The notes under the pieces: model-generated
Seen by the model: the letters and a program-made list of their open reading frames with translations, nothing else
What the model was told of the DNA's origin: nothing
Databases searched by the model: none
Shown here: in pieces, positions 7,044 through 16,600 of the stretch
How the letters are laid out: each line of letters begins with the position of its first letter
How positions within the stretch are numbered: the stretch's first letter is position 1
Made by a program: the position numbers and the translations under genes
From: a virus
DNA length: 35,411 nt
IMG/VR virus record: IMGVR_UViG_3300034190_001251
Span: 1-35,411 of that record
Direction: 5' to 3' (one strand)

Positions 7044-9650
7044 TTAATCTCCTATGATTGTGCTGCCGACATATGCTTGTGAAAAATACCCAGATGAGTA
7101 GTTCTGTGAAAATGCAGAAAATGTGTCGTCGGCTAACGCGTTCTCTGCTTGGTAATCTCGTTTATAATTTACTTGTCTATAAAATGTACTAATTGTACTT
7201 AAAAGTTCTTCTGTTGTTTGTTTTTGAATTTCTCGTGCATCTGTATCTGAAGCCTTGAAGAAGTCAAAGCTAAATACAGGTCTAAAAGTATTTGAAGTTG
7301 TCGCAGCATTTACATTTTCGTTTAATTTTTTTAGTGTATCTTTAGTATTTTTAACGCTTAATCCAGCTGCAAACTCGTCAAAAGAAGATATTGGCGATAA
7401 AATACCTGTAACATTTGATGCCTTAACCTTTAGGAGTATAGTTTTATTTTCTAAAGTTGCTAAAGCCGTGAGTTGTTCCCCCTCTGGTAATATAACTTTT
7501 GCAGGTAAAACGTCAACAATAGATGCAACCTCGTCTAAAAAAGTTGCTTTATCTACAAACTTACCTGTTATTCCTTCTATAAGAGCCGTATCTGCTCTAG
7601 GGTATACGGATTCTTCGTAATCTATAATTTTTAGATCCATAAATAAGTCTGAAATATCTGCTTCAAGTATTGCTTTTTCTTTGTTCAATATAACTTTTAC
7701 AGGTAAAACGTAGTCAGTGCGTGCTGAAAATAATTCCGGCTCAAGAGTTAGAGGCAAACCAAAAGACATTTGATCTCGTCCTGCGTATCCGCTTAATAAT
7801 TCTCCATCTCTCTCAGTCATTCTACTATTATTGACTTGAGTCGGATTCCGAGCTACTTTTGTATAATAACCTGGTTCGTAGTAACTAAATACTTGAATTA
7901 CTCTATAGTATGGATACTGTGGCGCTACCTGTCCGGTATTAGTCCTAATATTCAGGAGCAAGAAGTCGTCGGTAGAGCGATTCCTTTGGTAAAACTCGTA
8001 AGTGCCTTGGCTGACAGGAGCATACGTCTCTGTATACACAGCCGGGCCAGGAACATATACTGTATCTAATAAACCATCAGACCAAGTTTTATTCCCATCA
8101 CTATCTTCTTCAAAACTTCTACCTATAATAAAGTCTGTACTTAAAAATCTTCCAACAAGGTGTTCTGCATTTACAGTATCTCTAGCAAGATGTATTTTAT
8201 TAGCAAGTACGTTTTCGTCAAGCTCTACTACATCTTTGAGTCTTGGTGACATATCTAAAGAAACTCCTATTCCTTTAAACTCATTATCATGCCAACGAGC
8301 ACTTTCAACAACTGCTAACTCTGTATCTCTATCAGTAAAAGTGCCGTCCCCTGCAGACCTAGTATACAGATAGTTCGTGCCTTCTGAATAAGTATTATTT
8401 GAGTAGCGCTGGAAGTAGACGTTTTTGGACAGGTGTAAATAAGGTCTTTTGTACTTTGTAACTCCTATATTTAAAAATTTCTTTGGGTCATCTTCAAGAT
8501 TTGCAGTATCATTTCGAAATACAATTCTTGAAGGATAAATTAGCTCATCTAACTCTGCTACATCTTTCAATCGAGGTTTTAAGTCAAAAGAAACTCCTAT
8601 TCCTTTAAACTCATTATCATGCCATCTAGAAGACTCGATGACAGCAAGCTCTGTATCTCTGTCTGTAAGAGGTCCTTGGCCTGCGCTCAGTCTATTTGCG
8701 TTGCCTCCTCCGCCCGTAGTCGCAGTAGTAGTAAACTGAGTATAGTTTTTATGACTTCCATACTGTAAATAAGGTCTTTTAAAAGCTTTAAAAGCTAGAC
8801 CGAATAACTTCTTTGGAGGTGCATCTTCAAGATTTGCAGTATCATTTCCAAGTACAATTCTTGAAGGATAAATTAGCTCATCTAACTCTGCTACATCTAG
8901 TAGTCTTTTTAATGTTTTTGTCTTGGTTGAATCCTCCAGATGGGTTTCATCAAAAAGACTTTTATTAGTACCTTTTTTAGCTAAAGTTGTTATATGGGCC
9001 TGATCTATACTTAGTACGGCTCTTACAGGCTCTATATAATCTGAACTACCTATAAAAGTTTGTAAAGTTGGTTGATATAAAAACTGAGCCAAGTCATCTA
9101 ACTCTGCAGCACTTTCCAATATTAAGTTAGCACTCCAATTCAAGTAAAGAGCTTCTTCAAAAGTTAGTACATCTACTAAACCCTTCTCTACTTTAAAAGG
9201 AAGCAGCTCAGCTCGTGCAAAAGCTATATCCTCCAGCTTTTTCATGGGCTGATTCTTACTGTATTCTGCCACCGAAAAATAGTCTAAAAATGGTGCTTTA
9301 TCTACAAGCTTACCTGCTACATCAGAAAGTTGCGGAATATCTTCAAAAGCTTTCTTTATCTCAAAACCATGTAATGTATCTTCTAAGTCAAGCTGGTCAA
9401 AAGGATTACTATGCCTTCTCATAATTAAGTCTAAATTCAAAGACTTAATCAAAGGGCTTGCCATATTCAAAGTAGAAAAAGTAGCTGAGGTAGTCTGTAT
9501 TCTTCCAAGTGCTATTAAAAGCTCTTCTACTATTGTAGGTTTACTTGTTTCTGAAGATTTTACAGTACCTAAAAAAATACCTCCGGAGAGGTTGACAGTA
9601 CCTAACGAAGGGACAGAAGATATATACGCTAGGCTAAGTACTGCTTTCAT
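7044..9650 (-). CDS. Large repeat-containing structural protein of unknown function
   Basis: I do not recognise this 868-residue protein. Its most striking feature is a repeat of about 110 residues: one copy begins near residue 251 (AELDELIYPSRIV, DTANLED, then TDRDTELAV, RWHDNEFKGIGVS), a second near 362, and a degraded third near 460. Looser relatives of the short unit (P-x-[RK]-x-[IV]-L followed by an acidic residue and xALE) recur before and after, for example VLPVKVILNKEKAILE and VLPAKVILPEG. The C-terminal 80 residues are different (TTEELLSTISTFYRQVNYKR) and end in an aromatic-rich QNYSSGYFSQAYVGS tail. It lies inside the fibre block, after a 51-residue ORF. A virion role is inferred from context only. 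Confidence 0.6.
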   Translation of the reverse strand: MKAVLSLAYISSVPSLGTVNLSGGIFLGTVKSSETSKPTIVEELLIALGRIQTTSATFSTLNMASPLIKSLNLDLIMRRHSNPFDQLDLEDTLHGFEIKKAFEDIPQLSDVAGKLVDKAPFLDYFSVAEYSKNQPMKKLEDIAFARAELLPFKVEKGLVDVLTFEEALYLNWSANLILESAAELDDLAQFLYQPTLQTFIGSSDYIEPVRAVLSIDQAHITTLAKKGTNKSLFDETHLEDSTKTKTLKRLLDVAELDELIYPSRIVLGNDTANLEDAPPKKLFGLAFKAFKRPYLQYGSHKNYTQFTTTATTGGGGNANRLSAGQGPLTDRDTELAVIESSRWHDNEFKGIGVSFDLKPRLKDVAELDELIYPSRIVFRNDTANLEDDPKKFLNIGVTKYKRPYLHLSKNVYFQRYSNNTYSEGTNYLYTRSAGDGTFTDRDTELAVVESARWHDNEFKGIGVSLDMSPRLKDVVELDENVLANKIHLARDTVNAEHLVGRFLSTDFIIGRSFEEDSDGNKTWSDGLLDTVYVPGPAVYTETYAPVSQGTYEFYQRNRSTDDFLLLNIRTNTGQVAPQYPYYRVIQVFSYYEPGYYTKVARNPTQVNNSRMTERDGELLSGYAGRDQMSFGLPLTLEPELFSARTDYVLPVKVILNKEKAILEADISDLFMDLKIIDYEESVYPRADTALIEGITGKFVDKATFLDEVASIVDVLPAKVILPEGEQLTALATLENKTILLKVKASNVTGILSPISSFDEFAAGLSVKNTKDTLKKLNENVNAATTSNTFRPVFSFDFFKASDTDAREIQKQTTEELLSTISTFYRQVNYKRDYQAENALADDTFSAFSQNYSSGYFSQAYVGSTIIGD
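8489..8898 (-). repeat. Near-identical direct DNA repeats in the 868-residue protein gene
   Basis: Positions 8489-8565 and 8822-8898 match at 75 of 77 bases, 333 bases apart. A second pair, 8257-8294 and 8587-8624, is identical over 38 bases, 330 apart. Both offsets are multiples of three, so the protein repeats are in phase. Identity at the DNA level suggests recent duplication or ongoing gene conversion (inferred). Confidence 0.9.
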
Positions 9651-9658
9651 TTAGAGTC

Positions 9659-9814
9659 TCATTTAAACACAGGATTCTGTGTAGCTACTTTTTTTAGTGT
9701 TGGAGCATTAAAATTACTGCTAAGTATGCTAATAGGTGTTCTTATTGTTTGCAGCTTTGATATACGGACATCTCCGCTATAACTTAGCTTAGCTAGTTTA
9801 TAGGGCTGCCTCAC
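9659..9814 (-). CDS. Small 51-residue ORF, function unknown
   Basis: The frame starts at a GTG (9812-9814) that overlaps the TGA stop of the upstream gene as GTGA and ends at a TGA at 9659-9661. GAGG lies nine bases before the GTG. The product is basic and polar, with VRQPYKLAKLSYSGDVRISK at the start and KKVATQNPVFK at the end. It has no cysteine, signal peptide or membrane segment. It fills the only gap between two structural genes and ends eight bases before the next start. Coupled translation makes it credible, but similarity to a known family is not recognised, and a chance frame cannot be excluded. Confidence 0.5.
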   Translation of the reverse strand: MRQPYKLAKLSYSGDVRISKLQTIRTPISILSSNFNAPTLKKVATQNPVFK

Positions 9815-10152
9815 GAAAATTGACCTCGTACTCTAAAAGTAATATGCTCAAATACTGTTTGCTGAGTTCCATCATCAAAAGTAATTGAAAGCTCGCCTTC
9901 ATAATAACCTTCCTCAATAGTAGCAACCCAAGGACCTAAAGGAAACTGTATTGCACCCGCAGCAATGTCAGAGTTATCTGCATCAAAAGTAATAGTAGTT
10001 AATATTGTATTTGTAGATTTCTTTCTAATTGCTAAAGTAATAGTTCCCGAAAGACCTAAGTTTATATTAAACGCAGCAGCCGTGTCATCTCTTACAAGAT
10101 TAACTTGTAGGTTTGCTAAAGTATCTCCTGATACAAGTGAAATTATGTTCAT
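9811..10152 (-). CDS. Small beta-rich structural protein, BppU N-terminal-like
   Basis: This 113-residue protein begins MNIISLVSGDTLANLQVNLV and has the alternating strands ITLAIRKKSTNTIL, AIQFPLGPW, EGYYEGELSITFDDG and FEHITFRVRG. This pattern, a paired fold of the type 'LVQGDT ... YEGEIEVTFxDG ... F.VR', is known from the N-terminal domain of Siphoviridae baseplate upper proteins (BppU) and from small stand-alone proteins beside phage fibres. It would act as an adaptor attaching or spacing a fibre (inferred). It is the first gene after the consensus promoter at 10205-10233, and its ribosome site (AGGT) is weak. Confidence 0.6.
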   Translation of the reverse strand: MNIISLVSGDTLANLQVNLVRDDTAAAFNINLGLSGTITLAIRKKSTNTILTTITFDADNSDIAAGAIQFPLGPWVATIEEGYYEGELSITFDDGTQQTVFEHITFRVRGQFS

Positions 10153-10174
10153 AAAATTACCTATTCGTTTTCCG

Positions 10175-10197
10175 ATCTTTGGGAATTATTTCCAGAT
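10175..10197 (-). promoter_or_regulatory. 5' leader hairpin downstream of the 10205-10233 promoter
   Basis: ATCT-GGAA and TTCC-AGAT pair around a 4-base loop with a 3-base bulge. The predicted transcription start is near 10198, so the hairpin would sit at the very 5' end of the mRNA, a position that commonly protects transcripts from decay. The role is inferred. Confidence 0.4.
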
Positions 10198-10204
10198 ACA
10201 GAGA

Positions 10205-10244
10205 ATTATATCTAAGTTAACCTTGGATGTCAAGATTTATTTTT
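10205..10244 (-). promoter_or_regulatory. Perfect-consensus sigma70 promoter
   Basis: On the minus strand it has TTGACA (10228-10233), a 17-base spacer and TATAAT (10205-10210), an exact match to the sigma70 consensus. AAAAATA (10238-10244) lies three bases before CTTGACA. It reads into the BppU-like gene at 10152 and the fibre genes beyond. It follows the stop of the 101-residue gene by less than 30 bases. Confidence 0.9.
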
Positions 10245-10261
10245 GGTAGGGGGTTATACTC

Positions 10262-10567
10262 TTACCAGGGAACGCCTGTAGAGATTGCTGGAGCCTTGGA
10301 CTCTTCAATCTGATCTGCGATTCTTTCTTCAATAGCACTACCCTCTACTCCGGCTTTAACCCATGCCACAACGGTGGCCTCTGTTAGGTTTGCATACTCG
10401 ATGTAACCCTCGGCTTCAGTATCGGGGGCAAAGCTCGTAGAGCCATAGCTGCTACCTTTATGCTCTACTCCTTCGATTACTTCTGAGTCAAAAGCTGTCC
10501 AATGCGCCGTTACTACTCCGTTATCCGTATTTCTTTCCAACTCTACAATTTTCCAAGTTACTGCCAT
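10262..10567 (-). CDS. Conserved small phage protein, DUF7936-like
   Basis: This 101-residue acidic protein begins AVTWKIVELERNTDNGVV and contains AHWTAFDSE, then YGSTSFAPD and LTEATVVAWVKAGV. It ends with a short helix (IEERIADQIEESK) and P-W. Small proteins with this ending and the W-x-[IV]-x-x-[LE] start are frequent in marine phages next to fibre genes; I believe they fall under DUF7936, but the name is from memory. No function is known. The ATG is preceded by AGGAG, and the gene starts 37 bases after the S74 fibre stop, on the same transcript. A fibre cap or chaperone role is possible but not shown. Confidence 0.6.
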   Translation of the reverse strand: MAVTWKIVELERNTDNGVVTAHWTAFDSEVIEGVEHKGSSYGSTSFAPDTEAEGYIEYANLTEATVVAWVKAGVEGSAIEERIADQIEESKAPAISTGVPW

Positions 10568-10603
10568 TTTATTTCTCCTATTTCTATGCGTTTTATAACG
10601 CTG

Positions 10604-13600
10604 TTAAAGTGCTGCTATTATGAATGCGAGTAACTCGCTGTAGCGAACGCCAAGTCTAGTTTTTTCTTCGTTTGTTTCTTCGTCAGTCCAAGTAGTGCTA
10701 ATAAACATTGCATAGTCACTTGCGTTTAATCCTTCAGAACTAAACGCGTCTTGTAGGTCTTGAGCAATGATACCAAAGTGTGTACGAGCTTCATCGCCCT
10801 TCTCATCTACTGAGTCCTTCCAGCGGAACTTGCGTAACAAACCTTTACAAGCTACAGCTACACGAGTTTCTGCATCAGACAGTTCTTCAATATCCTGCTT
10901 TTCATTGCGGTCAGAAGTTTGAATAGTTCCGTTAGTGGCGTAAACGTCATCAAATCTTGCGTTAGATTGACCAAGATCCAAAGAGTTATCATTAGGCAGG
11001 TTTGATAATACATTAAAAGGTCTAATATATTGAGCCTGTTGATAAGAAACATACTGTAATCCAGCAGCCTTGTTACCCATAGATATGTAGCTATCTGTAG
11101 CAGTGCCGTGTACGTTTATCTGACCAGCATTTGTGTTATCTTTGCGGAATACAGCAATGCTACCTGTCGCAGTTAGTTTATTAAGCAATAACGGTTGAGC
11201 TGTTGCTGTAGCTACAATAGCTGAATATGCGCCTGTACCTGATTGCAGCTCTACTCCGGCAGTACCTGTGCTACTAGCAGTTTTATTTACTAGCAATTGA
11301 CCTAAAGTATTAATTCTAACTTTTTCATTACCGCCAATATTAAATCTGTGCTCTGAAGCAATGATTTTATTTATGACATAAGCTGTCCCGCTTCGGTTGT
11401 AATGCTGAGTTGTGTTTAATCCACTTTGATTTGCAGGGAAAAACTCTATCCCTTCAGCGCCATTATTAGAGACTGATAACTTGCCTTGCGGTGTGGTTGT
11501 ACCAATACCCACGTTTGAGGTAAAGTTCTTAACGCCGCCAATAGTCTGAGTGCCAGTGGTATTGACATAGCCAGAACCCTGAACGCCATCGAGTAAGTCA
11601 GCGTCTAAGCCAGAGCCAGCGCCATCGTTGGCAGAGTTCCATTGTTTAGCCCAAGCCGTCCAAGTACCGTTATAGTAATGACGTACATACTTATCATTAT
11701 TATTGTATTGGGAGTAACGCTGCTCAGTTTGCAGACCATTACCTTGGTCGCCAGTTATTACTTCAAGGATACCCGCTGCTAATACAGGGTAATTAGAGCC
11801 ACTTGTTGCGTCAGCGTTTGAGTCTTGAGCGTAATATCCTGTAGTCCTGTATGTGTTTAAATCCTGCGAACCTGCAATCTCAGCGCCAGACTTAAACAAT
11901 TTAGTGCTAGTGTTTAGGTAATAACTACCTTGCTGGTTATCTAACAAGTCAGCATTTAGGCCGGAACCGGGGCCATCGTTGCCTGCGTGCCAGACTTGAT
12001 TTCCCGATATTAAAGCATTAGAAAAATCAACATAAGCTCCACTTCTAGGTCCATGCATAGCGAGAACGCCGGTGGCGTTGTTATCATGCCCCCACATACC
12101 CCACTCACCGTTACCTATGGCTGCAAGCCCTGTCCAAGTGTTGCCGCTTGCGCCTTCAATTGAAGTAGCTCCGCCGCGATAACCAAGCGACATTCCATAA
12201 TTGTCCATACTGGCTGTAGTGCTATTATGCTCTGTGAAGAATATTCGGCTTGAACCTTCTCCACTAGTGTCGGTATTTCCTTCTATAGAAAGGTATCGAG
12301 CGCCAACTGTTGCGCCTGCACCGGGCACGCCCATAGTCAAGAATGAATCGTCAGCGGTTGAGGTTATATTTCCGTTAACGTTTATGCCTGTGCTTTCTAT
12401 ACTTAAAACACCATTTACTCCGCCAGCTTTAAAAGACATGCGGTCTATCAAATGGTTGTAAGTAAGTGCTCCAACATCATTGTCGCCACTGTCGCCAAAC
12501 AACAGCCCAGCTTCTAAAAAGGTAGGGCTAAGAAAAGATATATAAGCGTTTGAATCGTCTTCTATGACCATTGCAGAGTTTACATTAGATGCAAGAGCAC
12601 TAGATTCACCATTAAAAATATGCAGTTTTCTTTCCGGCAAAGTAGTGCCAATACCCATATTACCTGAACTGTTTATTCTAACATCTTCACTACCGCTTCC
12701 GAAGAATCTAATATTACCAGTTGAGCCAGGCTTTAATGTTATATCTGTTATAAGCGCTGTTCCACCTTGACCAATTTCAAGAATACCTGTAGAGCCATGT
12801 CCAATAATTTTTCTTAAATAGTTATTATCATCAGAATATATATAATTATTTTTTTGTATTATTAAGCCAGCATCAGTTGCAGTTTCTATACCTGAAGTAA
12901 ATGACCCGCCTTCAGATACAATTGCTCCATCAACTTGCAGTTTTGCAGCGGGCGAACTCGTACCAATACCCACGTTGCCAGAAGCCAGTAAATTAATATT
13001 TGCAGCTTCAATAGAGAAGTCTCTCCAAGCGCCTGCGTCCCAGTCTCGAGATCGAATTCTTCCCGTATTAGCCCCGGATTGCTGGAAGTCTATAACTACT
13101 GCGTTATTGATTCCAGAGGGGTTACTTCTTACACCCCCTTCTGCTACAAAGGTACCATCCACGTGTAGTTCTTTGACAGGAGCAGTTGTTGCGATACCCA
13201 CACGACCAGCGCTGGATATGCGCATGCGTTCTGAGCCGTTTATATACGTTCGTAAACTACCGTTTTCACGCATATTTATATAGCCGTCATTCGCGTACTG
13301 AAGTATAGACATACCATCAGAAGATGTTGCGCCTGTTGTAACATCAGTAAGATGTAGCTCTGCACCATTACCTGAAGCATGGATGTGCAGACTTGGTTGC
13401 GCGTATGCACCACTAGGCGAACTAGTACCAATACCTACACGACCTGCGCTGTTTATGCGCATACGTTCTGTGTTATTAGTTTGGAATATTAGGTCTCTGT
13501 TATCTCGTAAGTTAAAATATACGTTACCGCCAGTATGCTGACCAATATCTATACCAGTGTATGAAGAATTATTAAATCTAGCGTAAGCAAATCCAGAACT

Positions 13601-16600
13601 AGTCAAATGTAAAAGCTGAGAAGGCGAACTAGTACCAATACCCAAAGACTCCGCAGACGCATCCCAAAAGAACTTAGCCGTTGTGCCTGTGTCCTCGTAG
13701 AAGCTGATGTCTCCTGACTCCTGAACATCTAACAGAGTTTTAGTAGCCCCATCATGGGTTACGCGGAAAGACCTATTAGTAGCAGTGTTGTCTGAGTCAA
13801 TATCTATATAGAAGTTGTTTTTAGCTGTTATTGCGCTGCTAGATTCAGCGTTGAAGCTGTTTATTGAGCCTTCAAATATATTAGCCGTGGCTGTGCCAGT
13901 GACGTTTATGCCATTAGCTGTTAATACGCCAGCTCCAGCATTAGTCCCACTCCCTGCATTAATCTCGACATTTCCATAAAACGTTCCAGCTTTAGGATCT
14001 ACATGACCTGAAGTACCTCTACCATGCAATTCAAAAACTAAACCATTATCTGGTTCATAAAATTTTAAATCAGAATCCGGATAAATGCTTGCAGTTGTTT
14101 CATTTATCACTGTCCAATTAACATCTCTGGCAATACTATTATTAGTGTCCCATGCACTTGCCTCAAAAACTAAAGATGCAGAATCATATTCTTGGTTATT
14201 TATATCTGCCGTTCCTTGCTTTTTTAGACGAACCTGAGTATTAACATTAGCTGTGCCTGATAGGTGGAGGTCTTTGAAGCGTTCAGAAGAAGCGCCAAGG
14301 TCGATGTTGCCATCCGCACTTGTTCCATTGGTATTATATGGTTGAATGTTATCTACTACAGCATCTCTAAAACGAAGACCAGACGCACCAGAACCAATAA
14401 GAAGGTCTGTCCCACCTAAACTACCAATACTACCTACGGTTGTGCCGTCTTTGTAAAACTCTGCAATGTTCCCATCAGATGTTGTTCGGCTAAGATATAG
14501 AGCTGGGCCAGCACTTCTAGTCATAAATGAACGACCTTCAGGGCGTAAATCAATTCCAGCAGTAGTGAAAGCTGATGATGTGCTAGTCTTCCCCACCAAC
14601 AGGTTGCCTGCGCTGTCTATGCGCATACGTTCTGTGCCAGCAGTAGTGACAGCCAAGGTATCTGTTGTAGGTCTATATAAACCTGTGTTGGTGTCGCTAC
14701 CAAAGCTATAAGCAGGGCTTCCAGCAGATCCACCACCTGCATGGACATTAGTTAAGGAAACAGTAGCTGTGCTAGATACCGAAAAGAAACTACCAATACT
14801 TACGTTACCTGATTGGTCTATGCGCATACGTTCTGTATCATTGCCATCAGCATTAGTCGTATGAAAAGTCATCCCATAATGACTACCAATACTATTTAGA
14901 GCGATAGTTTGTATAGATGTTTTTACACCTGCTCCGGGCGCGGAGGCATCAACAGCGGAAACTGCAAATTTACCTATAACTTGATTTAACGCAACGCTAG
15001 TATCTGTATCAGCTATAAGAACAGTAGGTGTGGCAGTTTGACTATTGCCCGTGACTGTGATAGCCCCGGTAGAGATAGTTCCAATGTTGGTCAGGTTGCG
15101 GCTAGAGTCTATTACTGTGGTTGTACCAATTTTGAAGTCTCCATCAGTGCGAACATCTCCCCCAAAATAGTTTTGTACAGCATCAGAAATATAAACTCCG
15201 TAGGCAGTTGTTGGCAGCTCTCCCGCATAGTTTCCATAGTATAGGTAGGTTGTGTTTGTCTGAGATACGCCACTGTTGTTGTCGTATTGAGCGCTGTAAA
15301 CATAGCTAGTACCTAATAAATCACTAGTACCATTTACTTCGATTTCAGAATATGTACCATACGCGGCTGTAACCGCCGCACTGTCTGTGGTGGTTGACGA
15401 TTTAAAATAACCACCATACATGTTATTTGTGTCAGCGGTGCTGTTATCAGACACGGCGACTCCTGTAACGCCGGCAATGTTTTGGACAGCTCCTGCTCCA
15501 CCATTATCTTCTGCTTTAAAATAGCCCCCATAAACTTGACTCGTCTGACCTATCGTAGGAGTAGAAGTAGCATCAGCGAATATTCCGTATACAACGTCTG
15601 CGTCACCTGTGGAATCCACATCAATGTAAGCACCATAAGCTCTATGCTCATTACTCGTATCTCCACCCGTAGCACTAGAATTAATATCTATGTAGAGACC
15701 GCCCTGCTCTCGGTCTGCAGTAGTAGCTGCAGTACCGGAAAGAGTTGATACAATTTCTTCAGCAAAGTAAAAATCTTGATTGGGATTTGTTTGATTTGCT
15801 GTAATTCTTAAAGCACCATTTGGTTCATTATCAACATCAATAACTAATGCACCAGTCAGCGTACCACCAGCAAGAGGCAGGTAGTTGGCAAGAGAGCTGT
15901 CGGCAGCATATCCGGCTAAAGCATGGTCACCCCACCCGTAAGCTGTATTCCAGTTAGTAGAGGTACCTCCAGTGGCTGTGATAATCCCGCTAGAGATAGT
16001 TCCAATATTAGTTAGGTTTCGATTAATATCTAATACAAGTGTACCGTTTGAAGCTAAACCGCCTTGCCTAATATCAATACCATTAGCATCATGATAAGAG
16101 TATGCACTGGTACCTCCAGCTATTACAACTCTATCAGCTGAAGTAGTGCCTGAGGCGTTAGTGGCTAACCATAAACTTCCATTCGTAAGGCCGGGGTTTC
16201 TAGCTATAAAAGCTCCTCCGACAACATTAAAGTTACTAGCTTCGACAGAGGTCGAGAACTCTGCACTTGTACCTGTTAAAGCTCCTGTAAGAGATATTGT
16301 GCCTACAGATAAGTTATAGTTTCCTGCAACTCGGGTGCCCCAAGTATTCCAGCCAGTTCCAGCGGCATTCAATACGCGCAAATTATTTCTTGTATAAAGA
16401 AAGCTGGTCGCTTGTAAGTAACCTCCTGCTGTAATGTCTGTTCCAATCAGAGCACCTGTTATCGTACCTCCTGTAAGAGGCAAGTGTCCAGTCTGTGAAT
16501 AAGCATAGGCGGTGTTCCAGTTAGTGTCATTATAGCCTGTTGCTGTTATAGTACCATTTATAACAACACCGTCATTCTCTAATCTTAGCTTTTCTTCAAA

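Noticed and set aside
10570-10600. A small stem GCGTT-ATAA-AACGC between the S74 fibre and the 101-residue gene
   Set aside because: It has only five base pairs, no T-run and no promoter nearby, so it could be chance.
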